DNA from: VRUE01 sp963704545
GTDB lineage: Bacteria > Actinomycetota > Thermoleophilia > Solirubrobacterales > 70-9
Length of the DNA stretch: 64,000 nucleotides
Direction of reading: 5' to 3'
Assembly: GCA_963704545.1 (NCBI GenBank)
Contig: OY969915.1
Coordinates: 558,001 to 622,000, forward strand
Both the position numbers and the translations under genes were made by a program. This document shows positions 8,351 to 15,884 of this stretch, piece after piece. The notes under the pieces were generated by a model that made no database searches, had not been told where the DNA came from, and saw only the letters and a program-made list of their open reading frames with translations. Numbering within the stretch: the first letter of the stretch is position 1; every line of letters begins with the position of its first letter.

Positions 8351-9247
8351 ATGGGCATTCTTGACGAGGCAATCAGAGAGCATTTGGAACTGAAGCGCCA
8401 GCACGGCGCGGGCGATTCCGAGCTGCAGCAGCTCGAGGACGAGGCGTTCGGCCAGGCCGAGCGGCCCGGGGACGAGGCTCCCTCGGATGTCGCCGCGGAG
8501 GCGCCGACGCAGTTCATGGCGCAGCCCGAGACGGCCGCGGAGCCCTCCGGCCGCCGCGAGCCGCCTTCGATCGCGGATCTGCAGGAGCCGCCGCCTCCGC
8601 CCGCCGAGGAGCCCGCTCCTGTGGAGGAGGAGCAGCCGGCGATGGAGCACGAGATCGTTGCCGACGCGCCCGAGGCCGCCGAGGGGCCGACCTCGCCCGC
8701 ACCCGACATCGATCCGGCCGGTCCCACGACCGAGGAGCGCCACGCGATCGCCGAGCAGCCGACCGAGCTGCACGACATCGAGGAGGAGCTCGCCTCCGAG
8801 TCGCCCAGGCCCACCGACGAGGAGCTGGTTGAAGAGGAGATCGCCGAGCCTCGCCTCGCCCCGGCCGACCCGATTGCCGACTTCGACGATGACGAGGAGG
8901 CCGAGGTCAGCGTCAAGGGCCCGGCGCCCGACGACGACGATGAGCTCGAGGACGAGGACGACGCGTTCTGGAACGAGCAGCGCCTGTCCGACGAACTCGA
9001 CCAGGCCCTGGAGGCCCCGCGCGACTCCGAGCCCGAGCCGACCGAGGAGCCGGAGAAGAAAGCGCCCGCGCCGCCCGCCGCCGAGATCGAGGACGACGAG
9101 CCCGAGCCGGTCCGCGGCCCGGAGCCCGACACCCAGCGCCACGAGGACGTGCTCGAGGACACCCCCGACTTCCTCGAGGAGACCCCCGAGGACGACCAGC
9201 TCTGGTTCGAGCAGAAACCGCCGAAGGACTTCGACTTCGACGATTAG
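8351..9247 (+). CDS. Acidic, Pro/Glu-rich low-complexity protein
   Basis: This 298-residue protein begins with a short ordered helix (MGILDEAIREHLELKRQHG) that looks conserved, then turns into a long acidic, disordered stretch dominated by Glu, Asp, Pro and Ala. It ends LWFEQKPPKDFDFDD. No signal peptide, membrane segment or enzyme motif is present. It stands alone between two alanine tRNAs, and its TAG ends only three bases before the downstream tRNA. The ordered N-terminus followed by an acidic tail suggests a binding or scaffolding protein, but the function is unknown. The plus-strand frame is preferred over the equally long minus-strand frames because it gives a coherent N-terminal helix and the others give serine- or arginine-rich shadow sequence. 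Confidence 0.75.
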   Translation: MGILDEAIREHLELKRQHGAGDSELQQLEDEAFGQAERPGDEAPSDVAAEAPTQFMAQPETAAEPSGRREPPSIADLQEPPPPPAEEPAPVEEEQPAMEHEIVADAPEAAEGPTSPAPDIDPAGPTTEERHAIAEQPTELHDIEEELASESPRPTDEELVEEEIAEPRLAPADPIADFDDDEEAEVSVKGPAPDDDDELEDEDDAFWNEQRLSDELDQALEAPRDSEPEPTEEPEKKAPAPPAAEIEDDEPEPVRGPEPDTQRHEDVLEDTPDFLEETPEDDQLWFEQKPPKDFDFDD

Positions 9248-9250
9248 AAG

Positions 9251-9323
9251 TGGAGCCAGCCGGGATCGAACCGGCGACCTCGGCGTTGCAAACGCCGCGC
9301 TCTGCCAGCTGAGCTATGGCCCC
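9251..9323 (-). tRNA. tRNA-Ala (anticodon TGC)
   Basis: This is a 73-nt cloverleaf. The acceptor GGGGCCA/TGGCTCC again has G3:U70. The anticodon arm is CGGCG, loop TTTGCAA, CGCCG, giving TGC, and the T arm contains GGTTCGATCCC. CCA is not encoded. It differs from the CGC alanine tRNA 1 kb away mainly in the anticodon and T stems. Confidence 0.95.
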
Positions 9324-9360
9324 GCCCCACAATTGTAGGCGCGCAGTCCCGTCGTTCGAA

Positions 9361-10827
9361 TCAGCCCCTCGGCTCCAACCCCGGCAGGTCGGTCGTCCCC
9401 GGCTCGGCCGGGAACGAGCCCGACGCATCCGCCGCCATCACGACCCGACGGCTCAGCAGCTCGCGGGTTGCGGCGACGGCGTCCTCGCGTGCGCTCTCTC
9501 GGTCGAGGCCGTAGCGTTCGGCCAGCGCATCCGCCGCGTCGGCGAGGGTGCCGCCGTCGAGGGCGTCCATTACGACGCCGCCGGATTCGTTCAGCCGCAG
9601 GTAGCTGCCGTCGTCGGCGAGCCGCACGAAGCGCTGCCGCGCGCTGCCGCTCCAGCGCAGGGGCGCGTGACGGTAGCGCCGGGCTCCGGCCAGGTCCCGG
9701 ATCTTCTCTTCAGCTTCCAGAAGCTCCACCTCCGGGTCGACCGGTGCGGGGGGAGTCGGCTCCGGCACCTTCGCCTGCCTGCCCGAGGAGCCCGTCCCTG
9801 ACATCCCACCCCGGATCGAGATCTCGTCATCGAGGTACGCCACAAGCTCCGACTTCGGCAGATCCTCCGGCCCCTTCATCGCCCCGGCCCAGCGGTTTAT
9901 GCGCTGGTCGTCCCACCCCTCGCGGATCGCCGCCCAGCACGTCTCGACCCCGTCGCGCGCCGCGTTGCCGAAGCTGAAGGGCCGCATCGAGTCCGGACGC
10001 ACGTCGCCGTTTGGCCGCACCAGGAAGCTGCCCGGCGCCTCGCGACCCTGCAGGCTGATGCTGCCGCCGGTCCCCGGCTGCAGCACGATCCGCATCGCCT
10101 CGCCGCGACGCTCGCGGAACCCCTCGACCGCCTCCCGCAGCGCCTTGCGCGAGACCTTCCACTCGCCGCCCCGCGCCGCCGCTCCGGTCATCACCACCGG
10201 CGTGACCCGCACCCAGGGCACGCCCAGTGCCCACATCTGCTCGAGGAAGTCCGGCACGGCCTCGGCGTTCGCGGGCGTCACCACGTGCACGACGCAGACG
10301 CCGACGCCGGCGCCGAGCAGCCGGTCGATCCCCTCGACCGCCCGCCGCCAGCTTCCCGGCACGCCGCGCGAGCCGTCGTGCAGGCCCGCCCGCGCCCCGT
10401 CGAGCGAGACGTGCGCGGTGAGGCCGCGCGCCGCGCCCAGCCGCCGCGCCACCTCCTCGTCGGCGAACCAGCCGTTGGTGTTGAGCGTCACCCCGACGCC
10501 GGCACCGGCCAGCTCCTCGACCGTCTGCAGGGTCAGCTCCCTGCGCAGCAGCGGCTCGCCGCCGGTGACGACCGCCTCGACGATGCCCAGCTCGAGCGAC
10601 TGGCGCACCACCTCGCGCCACTGCTCGTCGCTCAGCTCCGGGGTGCGCTGAAGCGTGTGCCGCGGCGAGTCGGTGTAGCAGAACCCGCAGCGCAGGTTGC
10701 AGGCGTAGGTGATCTCCAGCTTCGCCCCGACCGGCCGCTCGGGCGCCTCGGTGAGCGCGCGCGGCGACCTGCGGCCGGCCCGCCAGAGCAGCCGGCCCCA
10801 GGTGAAGCTGTTCTGGCGCGTCAGCAC
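9361..10827 (-). CDS. Radical SAM RiPP maturase with C-terminal PqqD/RRE domain
   Basis: This is a 488-residue protein. The radical SAM cluster motif is CNLRCGFC near residue 43, followed by TGGEPLL, LNTNGW and HVSLDGA, as in SPASM-class peptide maturases. In the SPASM position the pattern VRPNGDVRPDSMRPFSFGN is kept but the usual cysteine after P is Asp, and only one Cys remains there. The auxiliary clusters are therefore probably absent. After a proline-rich linker, residues about 385-470 form a PqqD-like domain (LRLNESGGVVMDAL). It lies 68 bp downstream of a 33-residue precursor gene, so precursor modification is the likely role. The bond formed cannot be read from sequence. Alternative starts inside the first 30 codons are possible. 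Confidence 0.85.
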   Translation of the reverse strand: MLTRQNSFTWGRLLWRAGRRSPRALTEAPERPVGAKLEITYACNLRCGFCYTDSPRHTLQRTPELSDEQWREVVRQSLELGIVEAVVTGGEPLLRRELTLQTVEELAGAGVGVTLNTNGWFADEEVARRLGAARGLTAHVSLDGARAGLHDGSRGVPGSWRRAVEGIDRLLGAGVGVCVVHVVTPANAEAVPDFLEQMWALGVPWVRVTPVVMTGAAARGGEWKVSRKALREAVEGFRERRGEAMRIVLQPGTGGSISLQGREAPGSFLVRPNGDVRPDSMRPFSFGNAARDGVETCWAAIREGWDDQRINRWAGAMKGPEDLPKSELVAYLDDEISIRGGMSGTGSSGRQAKVPEPTPPAPVDPEVELLEAEEKIRDLAGARRYRHAPLRWSGSARQRFVRLADDGSYLRLNESGGVVMDALDGGTLADAADALAERYGLDRESAREDAVAATRELLSRRVVMAADASGSFPAEPGTTDLPGLEPRG

Positions 10828-10895
10828 GTCAGCCCGTCGAGCGGCCGGTATCGCCCGTGCCGCCCGGTTGTCTCACTGCTCAGCCGATAGAGCTA

Positions 10896-10997
10896 CTACT
10901 GGAGGCTGGTGCCCGCAGCCGTGCTGATCGGGTAGCCGCCGGTGTCGATCTCCTCGACGCTCGGAGCCTCGTAGGGCGTGGACTGGTCGTCGCTCAT
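10896..10997 (-). CDS. Putative RiPP precursor peptide with YxxP leader motif
   Basis: This is a 33-codon gene. ATG 10997 has a strong purine-rich ribosome site (GAGGGGGAG), and two TAG stops follow in tandem. The leader holds YEAPSVEEI (residues 9-17), the Y-x-x-P pattern recognised by PqqD/RRE domains. The C-terminal part, DTGGYPISTAAGTSLQ, is small-residue- and hydroxyl-rich and is the presumed core. It sits between the HprK-like gene and the radical SAM-PqqD gene on the same strand. The leader resembles lasso precursor leaders, but no cyclase or leader peptidase is encoded here. Assignment as a precursor is an inference from size, motif and position. Confidence 0.72.
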   Translation of the reverse strand: MSDDQSTPYEAPSVEEIDTGGYPISTAAGTSLQ

Positions 10998-11035
10998 CTC
11001 TCCCCCTCTGTTGGATCGAAGCCTGCCGGCGCAGT

Positions 11036-11911
11036 CTAGCCCCGAACGGCCGTCGCGTCGAGCATCTTCCGCGTGGCGCCGGGAAGCTCGCCGAGGTCGT
11101 CCGGCAGCGAGACGCTGAAGGCCGGCACGGTGCGCAGCAGCGTCGCCAGACGGGCGAAGGCCGCGGCGATCGAGGCGCGCCCACCGGTGTGGATGAGGTT
11201 GGGGGTGAGCAGCGCCAGCGCCCGCGCCCGCTCGAGCGGCTCGACCTCGAGCCCCTCGCCGCGCTCGCCGAGCAGAACCACGGCGGCCACCGGACAGGGA
11301 GGCGGCTCGCCCGGGCCGGGATCGCCGAGCAGCTCGGTGCGCTGCCGTCCCTCGCCGTCGCGGCGGCGCACGCGAACCCCGCGCGCCCCTGGGAAGGCGA
11401 CCGGCTCGCCGCCGTCGAGCTCGACGGCGATCCCGTCCTCGCCGAGCAGCCGGCGCCCATCTTCCCCCAGGACCCGGGCCAGGGTCGACTTCCCCCGCAG
11501 CGTCGGTCCGCAGAAGAGGACCGCCCGGCCACCGACCTCGACCCCGGCCGCGTGCAGGGCGAGATCGCCCCGCATCGCCAGCAGCGTGCAGATCGCGGAG
11601 GAGGCGACCCGGTGCTCGAGCAGGTCGTCGTCCTCGTCGGCGCGGTCGACGAGGACTCGCCCCGCCGCCGGGTCGAGCAGGAAGCGGCCGGTCGGGGGCA
11701 GCTCGATCAGGCAACGGCCCTCACCGAGCTCGTAGCTCGCATGCCAGCAGCGACCCCGGTCGTCGACGAGGCTGGCGACGGGCTCCTCGTCCGGCGCCAC
11801 GAGAGGCTCCGGCGCCGCCTCGACGGCCAGCGCGCCGCGCGTCCCCGCCGCCGCATTCAGGCGCCGCAGCGGCAACTCGGTCTTAACCTCGAATCCGTAG
11901 AGGCTGCCCAT
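11036..11911 (-). CDS. HPr kinase-like (HprK-fold) protein of the RiPP cluster
   Basis: This is a 291-residue protein from ATG 11911. The N-terminal 110 residues are a variable beta-rich part. Then comes the HprK-type P-loop GPTLRGKST after LALHAAGVEVGGRAVLFC, with GEDGIAVEL and PFPGARGVRV-like segments downstream as in HPr kinase-related proteins of RiPP clusters. In lasso peptide clusters such kinases phosphorylate the peptide, and the serine- and threonine-rich core here would offer targets. It is the first gene of the minus-strand set HprK, precursor, radical SAM, with 38 bp before the precursor start. It is divergent from the stand-alone PqqD gene with 21 bp between starts. Kinase activity on the peptide is inferred. 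Confidence 0.75.
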   Translation of the reverse strand: MGSLYGFEVKTELPLRRLNAAAGTRGALAVEAAPEPLVAPDEEPVASLVDDRGRCWHASYELGEGRCLIELPPTGRFLLDPAAGRVLVDRADEDDDLLEHRVASSAICTLLAMRGDLALHAAGVEVGGRAVLFCGPTLRGKSTLARVLGEDGRRLLGEDGIAVELDGGEPVAFPGARGVRVRRRDGEGRQRTELLGDPGPGEPPPCPVAAVVLLGERGEGLEVEPLERARALALLTPNLIHTGGRASIAAAFARLATLLRTVPAFSVSLPDDLGELPGATRKMLDATAVRG

Positions 11912-11932
11912 CGCGGTCTTAGGGTATGGATC

Positions 11933-12220
11933 GTGGGTGGAGCGCAGATCGGGGCGAAGACCACGCTGCGGCGCACGGAGCGCGCGGTCCACGGCGATCT
12001 GCCCGAGGAGATGGTCCTGCTCGACGTCGATTCCGGCATCGCCGTGCGGCTCAACGCCACCGGCGCCTGGATCTGGGGTCAGCTGGAGGAGCCGCGCAGC
12101 GTGGCCGAGCTGGCCCAGAGCCTCGCTGGGCGCTTCGAGATCGCCGAGCCGCGCGCCCTCGACGACGTGATCGCATTCGCACGCGAGATGGTGCGACGCG
12201 AGTTGCTCGCGGCTTCTTAG
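11933..12220 (+). CDS. Stand-alone PqqD-family RRE protein
   Basis: This is a 95-residue protein with the PqqD pattern: PEEMVLLDVDSGIAVRLN, then ATGAWIWGQLEEPRSVAEL, then a C-terminal helical part. PqqD folds bind precursor leaders and present them to the maturase. The start is placed at GTG 11933, just after the divergent HprK-like start. A TAGGGT (11921-11926 region) a few bases upstream could be a -10 box of a leaderless transcript, but this is uncertain. With the PqqD domain fused to the radical SAM enzyme, the locus has two RRE modules. One may serve the HprK-like kinase. It is convergent with lipA, overlapping it by four bases. Confidence 0.8.
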   Translation: MGGAQIGAKTTLRRTERAVHGDLPEEMVLLDVDSGIAVRLNATGAWIWGQLEEPRSVAELAQSLAGRFEIAEPRALDDVIAFAREMVRRELLAAS

Positions 12221-13221
12221 CCGGCGAGTGCCCGCTCGGGCAGGTTCTGGTCGGCGTGGTAGCTCGACCGCACAAGCGGCCCCGACGCCACCGACTCGAA
12301 GCCGAGCTCGTAGGCGGCCTTCTCCAGCGCCTCGAACTCCTCCGGGTGCCAGTAGCGGACCACCGGCAGGTGGTTCTCGGTCGGCCGCAGGTACTGGCCC
12401 ACGGTCAGCACCTGGACCCGGTGCTCGCGCAGGATGCCGAACGTCTCGACCATCTCCTCGAAGGACTCGCCGAGGCCGACCATCAGGCCCGACTTGGTGA
12501 CGACGCGCTCGCCCCCCATCTCCTTCGCCATCTTCAGCACCCGGGCCGAGCGCAGGAACTTCGAGCCCCGCCGGGCCACCGGGTACAGGCGCGGCACCGT
12601 CTCCACGTTGTGGTTGAAGACGTCGGGACGCTCGTGGATCACCTTCGCCAGCGGCATCTCCTGGCCGCGGAAGTCGGGGGTGAGGATCTCGACCTTGCAG
12701 CCGGGCGCCTGCATCCGGATCGAGCGGATCACGCCGACGAAGGCGCTCGCGCCGTAGTCGGGCAGGTCGTCGCGGTCGACCGAGGTGACGACCGCGTGGC
12801 GCAGCCCCATCTTCTTCACCTGGTTGGCGACGCGCAGCGGCTCCAGCGGGTCGTTCCAGGTCGGCACCCCCGTCTTCACGTTGCAGAAGCCGCAGCGCCG
12901 CGTGCAGACGTCGCCGAGGATCATGAAGGTCGCCGTGCCGCGCTCCCAGCACTCGCCGACGTTGGGGCAGTTGGCCTCCTCGCAGACGGTGTGCAGATTG
13001 TCGGAGCCGATCATCGCCTTGAGCCGGCGGTAGGTGGGGCCGCCCGGCGCCGGAACCTTCAGCCACGGGGGCTTGCGGGCACGGCGGAAGGGGACGGTGT
13101 CGGCGCTCTCCGCCGCCGTTCCGCCGGGCTTGGCGCGCGAGCGGGTGACGTGGACACGCTCGGCGTCCGGCGCGGGCTCTGGCGCGGCGGCGGTCGTCGG
13201 CTCGGTGCTCGTCTCGCTCAT
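12217..13221 (-). CDS. lipA: Lipoyl synthase
   Basis: This is a 334-residue radical SAM enzyme that inserts two sulfurs into octanoyl-lipoyl domains. Both iron-sulfur motifs are present: the auxiliary CEEANCPNVGEC (residues about 80-91) and the radical SAM CTRRCGFC (about 107-114). HNVETVPRLYP and TKSGLMVGLGE are also typical. The first 45 residues are an Ala/Pro/Thr-rich extension not needed for the fold. It lies directly downstream of lipB with a four-base overlap (ATGA at 13218-13221), so the two are co-translated. It supplies the cofactor for the E2 encoded at 15885-17231. Confidence 0.97.
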   Translation of the reverse strand: MSETSTEPTTAAAPEPAPDAERVHVTRSRAKPGGTAAESADTVPFRRARKPPWLKVPAPGGPTYRRLKAMIGSDNLHTVCEEANCPNVGECWERGTATFMILGDVCTRRCGFCNVKTGVPTWNDPLEPLRVANQVKKMGLRHAVVTSVDRDDLPDYGASAFVGVIRSIRMQAPGCKVEILTPDFRGQEMPLAKVIHERPDVFNHNVETVPRLYPVARRGSKFLRSARVLKMAKEMGGERVVTKSGLMVGLGESFEEMVETFGILREHRVQVLTVGQYLRPTENHLPVVRYWHPEEFEALEKAAYELGFESVASGPLVRSSYHADQNLPERALAG

Positions 13222-13994
13222 GCGACGCCGAGCCTAGCGCTGTCGAGACCCAGGTCCGCGGGGGTGGCCGCGGTCGGGGTGCGCTCGTAGACCTCGGCGA
13301 AGCAGGCCGCGACCGTGTCGGCGAATGCCGCCACGTCCTGTTCGGACCCCAGCTCGCGGCTCAGCGAGGTCACCTGACAGCCCTCGATCCCGCACGGCAC
13401 CACCCACTCGAACGGCTGCAGGTCGTTGCTGACGTTGACGGCGAGTCCGTGCGTCGTCACCCCCCGGCTCACGTGCACCCCGATCGACCCGATCTTGCGC
13501 GCCTCTTCCCCCGCCGACGGGCCTGAAATACGCCTATGTGTCTCGTTTGAGGCCCGTCGGCCCCCGGTTGGGGGGTCGCCTTGGGTCCAGACCCCGGTCA
13601 GGCCCTCGATCGTGGTCGCGGCCACGCCGCGCTCGGCGAGCGAGCCGATCGCCACCCGCTCGAGGCGCCGCACGTACTCATGGACATCGTCGCCGTAGGG
13701 CCTCAGGTCGACGATCGGGTATGCGACCAGCTGACCGGGCCCGTGGTAGGTGACGCGGCCGCCGCGATCGGTCTCCTGGACTTCGATCCCCTGCATCTCG
13801 TACCACTCCCGCGCCATCGGCAGCTCCTCCTCGCCGGAGCGGCGGCCGCGGGTGTAGACGGGCGGGTGCTCGAGCAGCAGCAGCACGTCGGGGACGGCGT
13901 TCTCCTGGCGGGCGGCCCGCAGCCAGCGCTGGGCGACGGTCCCCTCCTCGTAGGGGACCAGGCCGCAGCGGACAACGAGGACTTCGGCGCTCAC
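13218..13994 (-). CDS. lipB: Octanoyltransferase (octanoyl-ACP:protein N-octanoyltransferase)
   Basis: This is a 258-residue protein from GTG 13994; the longer upstream frame would overlap the divergent membrane-protein gene. Family motifs include LEHPPVYTRGRR, DRGGRVTYHGPGQLVAYP, GSIGVHVSRG with the catalytic Lys just before it (ARKIGSIG), and VPCGIEGCQVTSL with the catalytic Cys. Between GVWT and ARKIGSIG there is an extra stretch of roughly 23 residues (QGDPPTGGRRASNE and following) that the family normally lacks. It coincides with an in-frame palindromic DNA insert at 13513-13561. The insertion lies in a surface loop just before the active-site lysine, so the enzyme is probably still active. 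Start of the lipB-lipA pair. Confidence 0.93.
   Translation of the reverse strand: MSAEVLVVRCGLVPYEEGTVAQRWLRAARQENAVPDVLLLLEHPPVYTRGRRSGEEELPMAREWYEMQGIEVQETDRGGRVTYHGPGQLVAYPIVDLRPYGDDVHEYVRRLERVAIGSLAERGVAATTIEGLTGVWTQGDPPTGGRRASNETHRRISGPSAGEEARKIGSIGVHVSRGVTTHGLAVNVSNDLQPFEWVVPCGIEGCQVTSLSRELGSEQDVAAFADTVAACFAEVYERTPTAATPADLGLDSARLGVA
13508..13575. repeat. Palindromic insert inside lipB
   Basis: Perfect 12-bp arms GCCGACGGGCCT (13513-13524) and AGGCCCGTCGGC (13550-13561) enclose a 25-bp spacer. They are flanked by C5 and G5-6 runs that extend the stem. The insert is in frame within lipB and accounts for its extra loop. Confidence 0.75.
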
Positions 13995-14040
13995 TAACGA
14001 AATCGTTGCACGGCGCCCGCCTATCCTTTGCGCTGCCCCC

Positions 14041-15762
14041 ATGGTCCAGTCCAAGTCCCTACGGCCCGACTGGCTTCCGGCCGTCGCCCTGAGCGCCGCC
14101 CTCGCCGCCCTGATGCTGGCCTGGAACCCGCAGGTCGGCGACCTCGCCGCCCAGGTCTTCCGCACCCACCTCTTCCAGCAGGCCGGCCTGGAGATCTGGA
14201 ACGGCAGCTGGTACGCCGGCCACTACACGCTCACCTACAGCGTCCTCTTCCCGCCGCTGGCCTCGCTCTTGGGCCCGCAGCTGGTCGGCACCGTCTCGGT
14301 CGTCGCCTCCTCCTACCTCTTCGACCGCCTCGTCCGCGACCGCTGGGGCGAGCCCGCACGCTGGGCCACCCTCTGGTTCGCCGCCGGTGTGGTGACCCTC
14401 CTCGCCGACGGCCAGCTCACCTTCGCCCTGGGCGTCGCCTTCGGCCTCGGGTCAATGCGAGCCCTGCAGACTCGTCACTCGTCCCTGGCGCTTCTGGCTG
14501 CCGCAGCTTGCGCTCTCTCCAGCCCGGTCGCGGCCGTCTTTCTGGCTGGAGCCCTGATCGCCGCCTGGGCATCGACACTCGACCTGACCCCGATCCTCCG
14601 CGGGTGGCGCGGACTCGGGGGGGCCGAGAACGGAGGCGCAGCCCCCGCCCGCAGGCCCCCCCGAGTCCGGGACGGGTCCCGCGGCCAGGTGCTGTTGTCC
14701 CGCGGCCGAGCCCCCTGGGTCGCCTGCGTTGCGCTCGGGCTGGTGCTCGTCCCCAACCTGGTCTTCCCAGACCCCGGCCAGTTCCCCTTCGCGTTTTCCT
14801 CGTTCATCGCGATCCCGCTCTGGTGCGGCTCGGCCCTCTATGTGACACGCGGGCTGCGCGAGGAGGAGCGGCAGCTGCGCTGGACGATCGCCGCCTACCT
14901 GCTCGCCTCGACGGTCGTCTGGCTCGTGCCCAACGCGATGGGCGGCAACGCCGTCCGGCTCGGCGCCCTCTTCGGCGGGCCGGTGCTGGCGGCGGTCGTG
15001 CTGGCGCGGCGGCCACGGGTCTCTCCCTGGTTCCTGGCCCTCTTCATGGCCGGCGGCCTCTACTGGCAGGTGACCGCCAGCGTCAGCCAGATCGTCCGCA
15101 GCGTCGGTGACCCCTCGACCTCCCGCAGCTACTTCCAGCCGCCGGCGCAGTGGCTGCGCGAGCACGGGGGTGGGACGGTGCGGATCGAGGTCCCGCCCAC
15201 GGCCAACCACTGGGAGTCGGCCTACCTCGCCACCCACTTCGAGCTGGCGCGAGGGTGGCTGCGCCAGCTGGACACCACCCGCGACGACATCTTCTACGGC
15301 GACGATCCGCTGACCGCGCCCGCCTACGGGCGCTGGCTGCGCCAGAACGCGATCTCATACGTGGCGCTGCCCGACGCCGCGCTCGACTATTCCTCGATCG
15401 CGGAGCGCCGCCTGATCCTCAGCGCCCCGCCGTACCTGGACCTGCGCTGGAGCTCGGAGCACTGGCGGGTCTACGCGGTGCGCAACTCCAAGCCCCTGGT
15501 GGAGCCGATGGCCGCGGCCGCCGCCCAGGTCCTCTGGGCCGGCCGCCAGGGCTTCGCCCTCGACGTCAGCCGCCCCGGCGACTTCCTCGTCCGGGTCAAG
15601 TTCACCCCCTACTGGTCGATCTCCCGCGGCGCCGGCTGCATCCTCCGCCATGGCGACTGGACCAGGGTCCGGGCCGCGCACCCCGGTGTCTTCCGAGTCG
15701 CCGCCGACTTCTCCCTGGGCCGCGCCTGGAATGCGGTCACCGGCGCAAAGAAGACCTGCTGA
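14041..15762 (+). CDS. Polytopic membrane protein (glycosyltransferase- or YfhO-like), function unknown
   Basis: This is a 573-residue protein. The first 340 residues hold about nine hydrophobic segments (for example LPAVALSAALAALMLAW, WFALFMAGG-type helices). The last 220 residues are a soluble domain with SRSYFQPPAQWLREHGGGTV and NHWESAYLATHF. The layout, a membrane core with a C-terminal extracytoplasmic domain, resembles GT-C or YfhO-like proteins, but no catalytic motif is clear. A palindromic 87-bp element (14598-14684) is inserted in frame in a loop and encodes an Arg/Gly/Pro-rich stretch, GWRGLGGAENGGAAPARRPP. It is divergent from lipB (46 bp between starts) and convergent with the E2 gene. 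Confidence 0.75.
   Translation: MVQSKSLRPDWLPAVALSAALAALMLAWNPQVGDLAAQVFRTHLFQQAGLEIWNGSWYAGHYTLTYSVLFPPLASLLGPQLVGTVSVVASSYLFDRLVRDRWGEPARWATLWFAAGVVTLLADGQLTFALGVAFGLGSMRALQTRHSSLALLAAAACALSSPVAAVFLAGALIAAWASTLDLTPILRGWRGLGGAENGGAAPARRPPRVRDGSRGQVLLSRGRAPWVACVALGLVLVPNLVFPDPGQFPFAFSSFIAIPLWCGSALYVTRGLREEERQLRWTIAAYLLASTVVWLVPNAMGGNAVRLGALFGGPVLAAVVLARRPRVSPWFLALFMAGGLYWQVTASVSQIVRSVGDPSTSRSYFQPPAQWLREHGGGTVRIEVPPTANHWESAYLATHFELARGWLRQLDTTRDDIFYGDDPLTAPAYGRWLRQNAISYVALPDAALDYSSIAERRLILSAPPYLDLRWSSEHWRVYAVRNSKPLVEPMAAAAAQVLWAGRQGFALDVSRPGDFLVRVKFTPYWSISRGAGCILRHGDWTRVRAAHPGVFRVAADFSLGRAWNAVTGAKKTC
14598..14684 (+). repeat. Palindromic coding element, family B, copy 1 (in membrane-protein gene)
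   Basis: This is an 87-bp element with termini CCGCGGGT...TCCCGCGG and inner arms GGACTCGGGGGGGCC / GGCCCCCCCGAGTCC. It matches the reverse complement of 16604-16690 at 84 of 87 positions. Here it is read in a different frame from the E2 copy. Confidence 0.9.
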
Positions 15763-15771
15763 CTTTTCGAT

Positions 15772-15808
15772 GTCGCACTTCCCGCCGCATAGCGGCAAGA
15801 AGTGCGAC
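15772..15808. repeat. 37-bp hairpin repeat, copy 1
   Basis: Arms are GTCGCACTT and AAGTGCGAC around a CCGC/GCGG inner stem. Copies lie at 15843-15879 and 24877-24913. It sits between convergent genes, so a bidirectional terminator role is plausible. Confidence 0.8.
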
Positions 15809-15842
15809 CGCAACGCCAGCGAAGATCGATATTCGGTTTGGT

Positions 15843-15879
15843 GTCGCAATTTCCTCCGCATACCGGCGGAAAGTGCGAC
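15843..15879. repeat. 37-bp hairpin repeat, copy 2
   Basis: GTCGCAATTTCCTCCGC pairs with the reverse of GGCGGAAAGTGCGAC, with one mismatch in the outer arm. It lies 35 bp from copy 1 and 6 bp from the E2 stop. Confidence 0.8.
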
Positions 15880-15884
15880 CGCTG

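Noticed and set aside
10896..10997. Lasso peptide precursor
   Set aside because: The leader has YxxP but there is no asparagine synthetase-like cyclase or transglutaminase-like protease in the window; a radical SAM product fits better.
11036..13066. One 676-residue minus-strand protein spanning this stretch
   Set aside because: The part above 11911 is a shadow of lipA in another frame; only 11036-11911 has family sequence (HprK-like).
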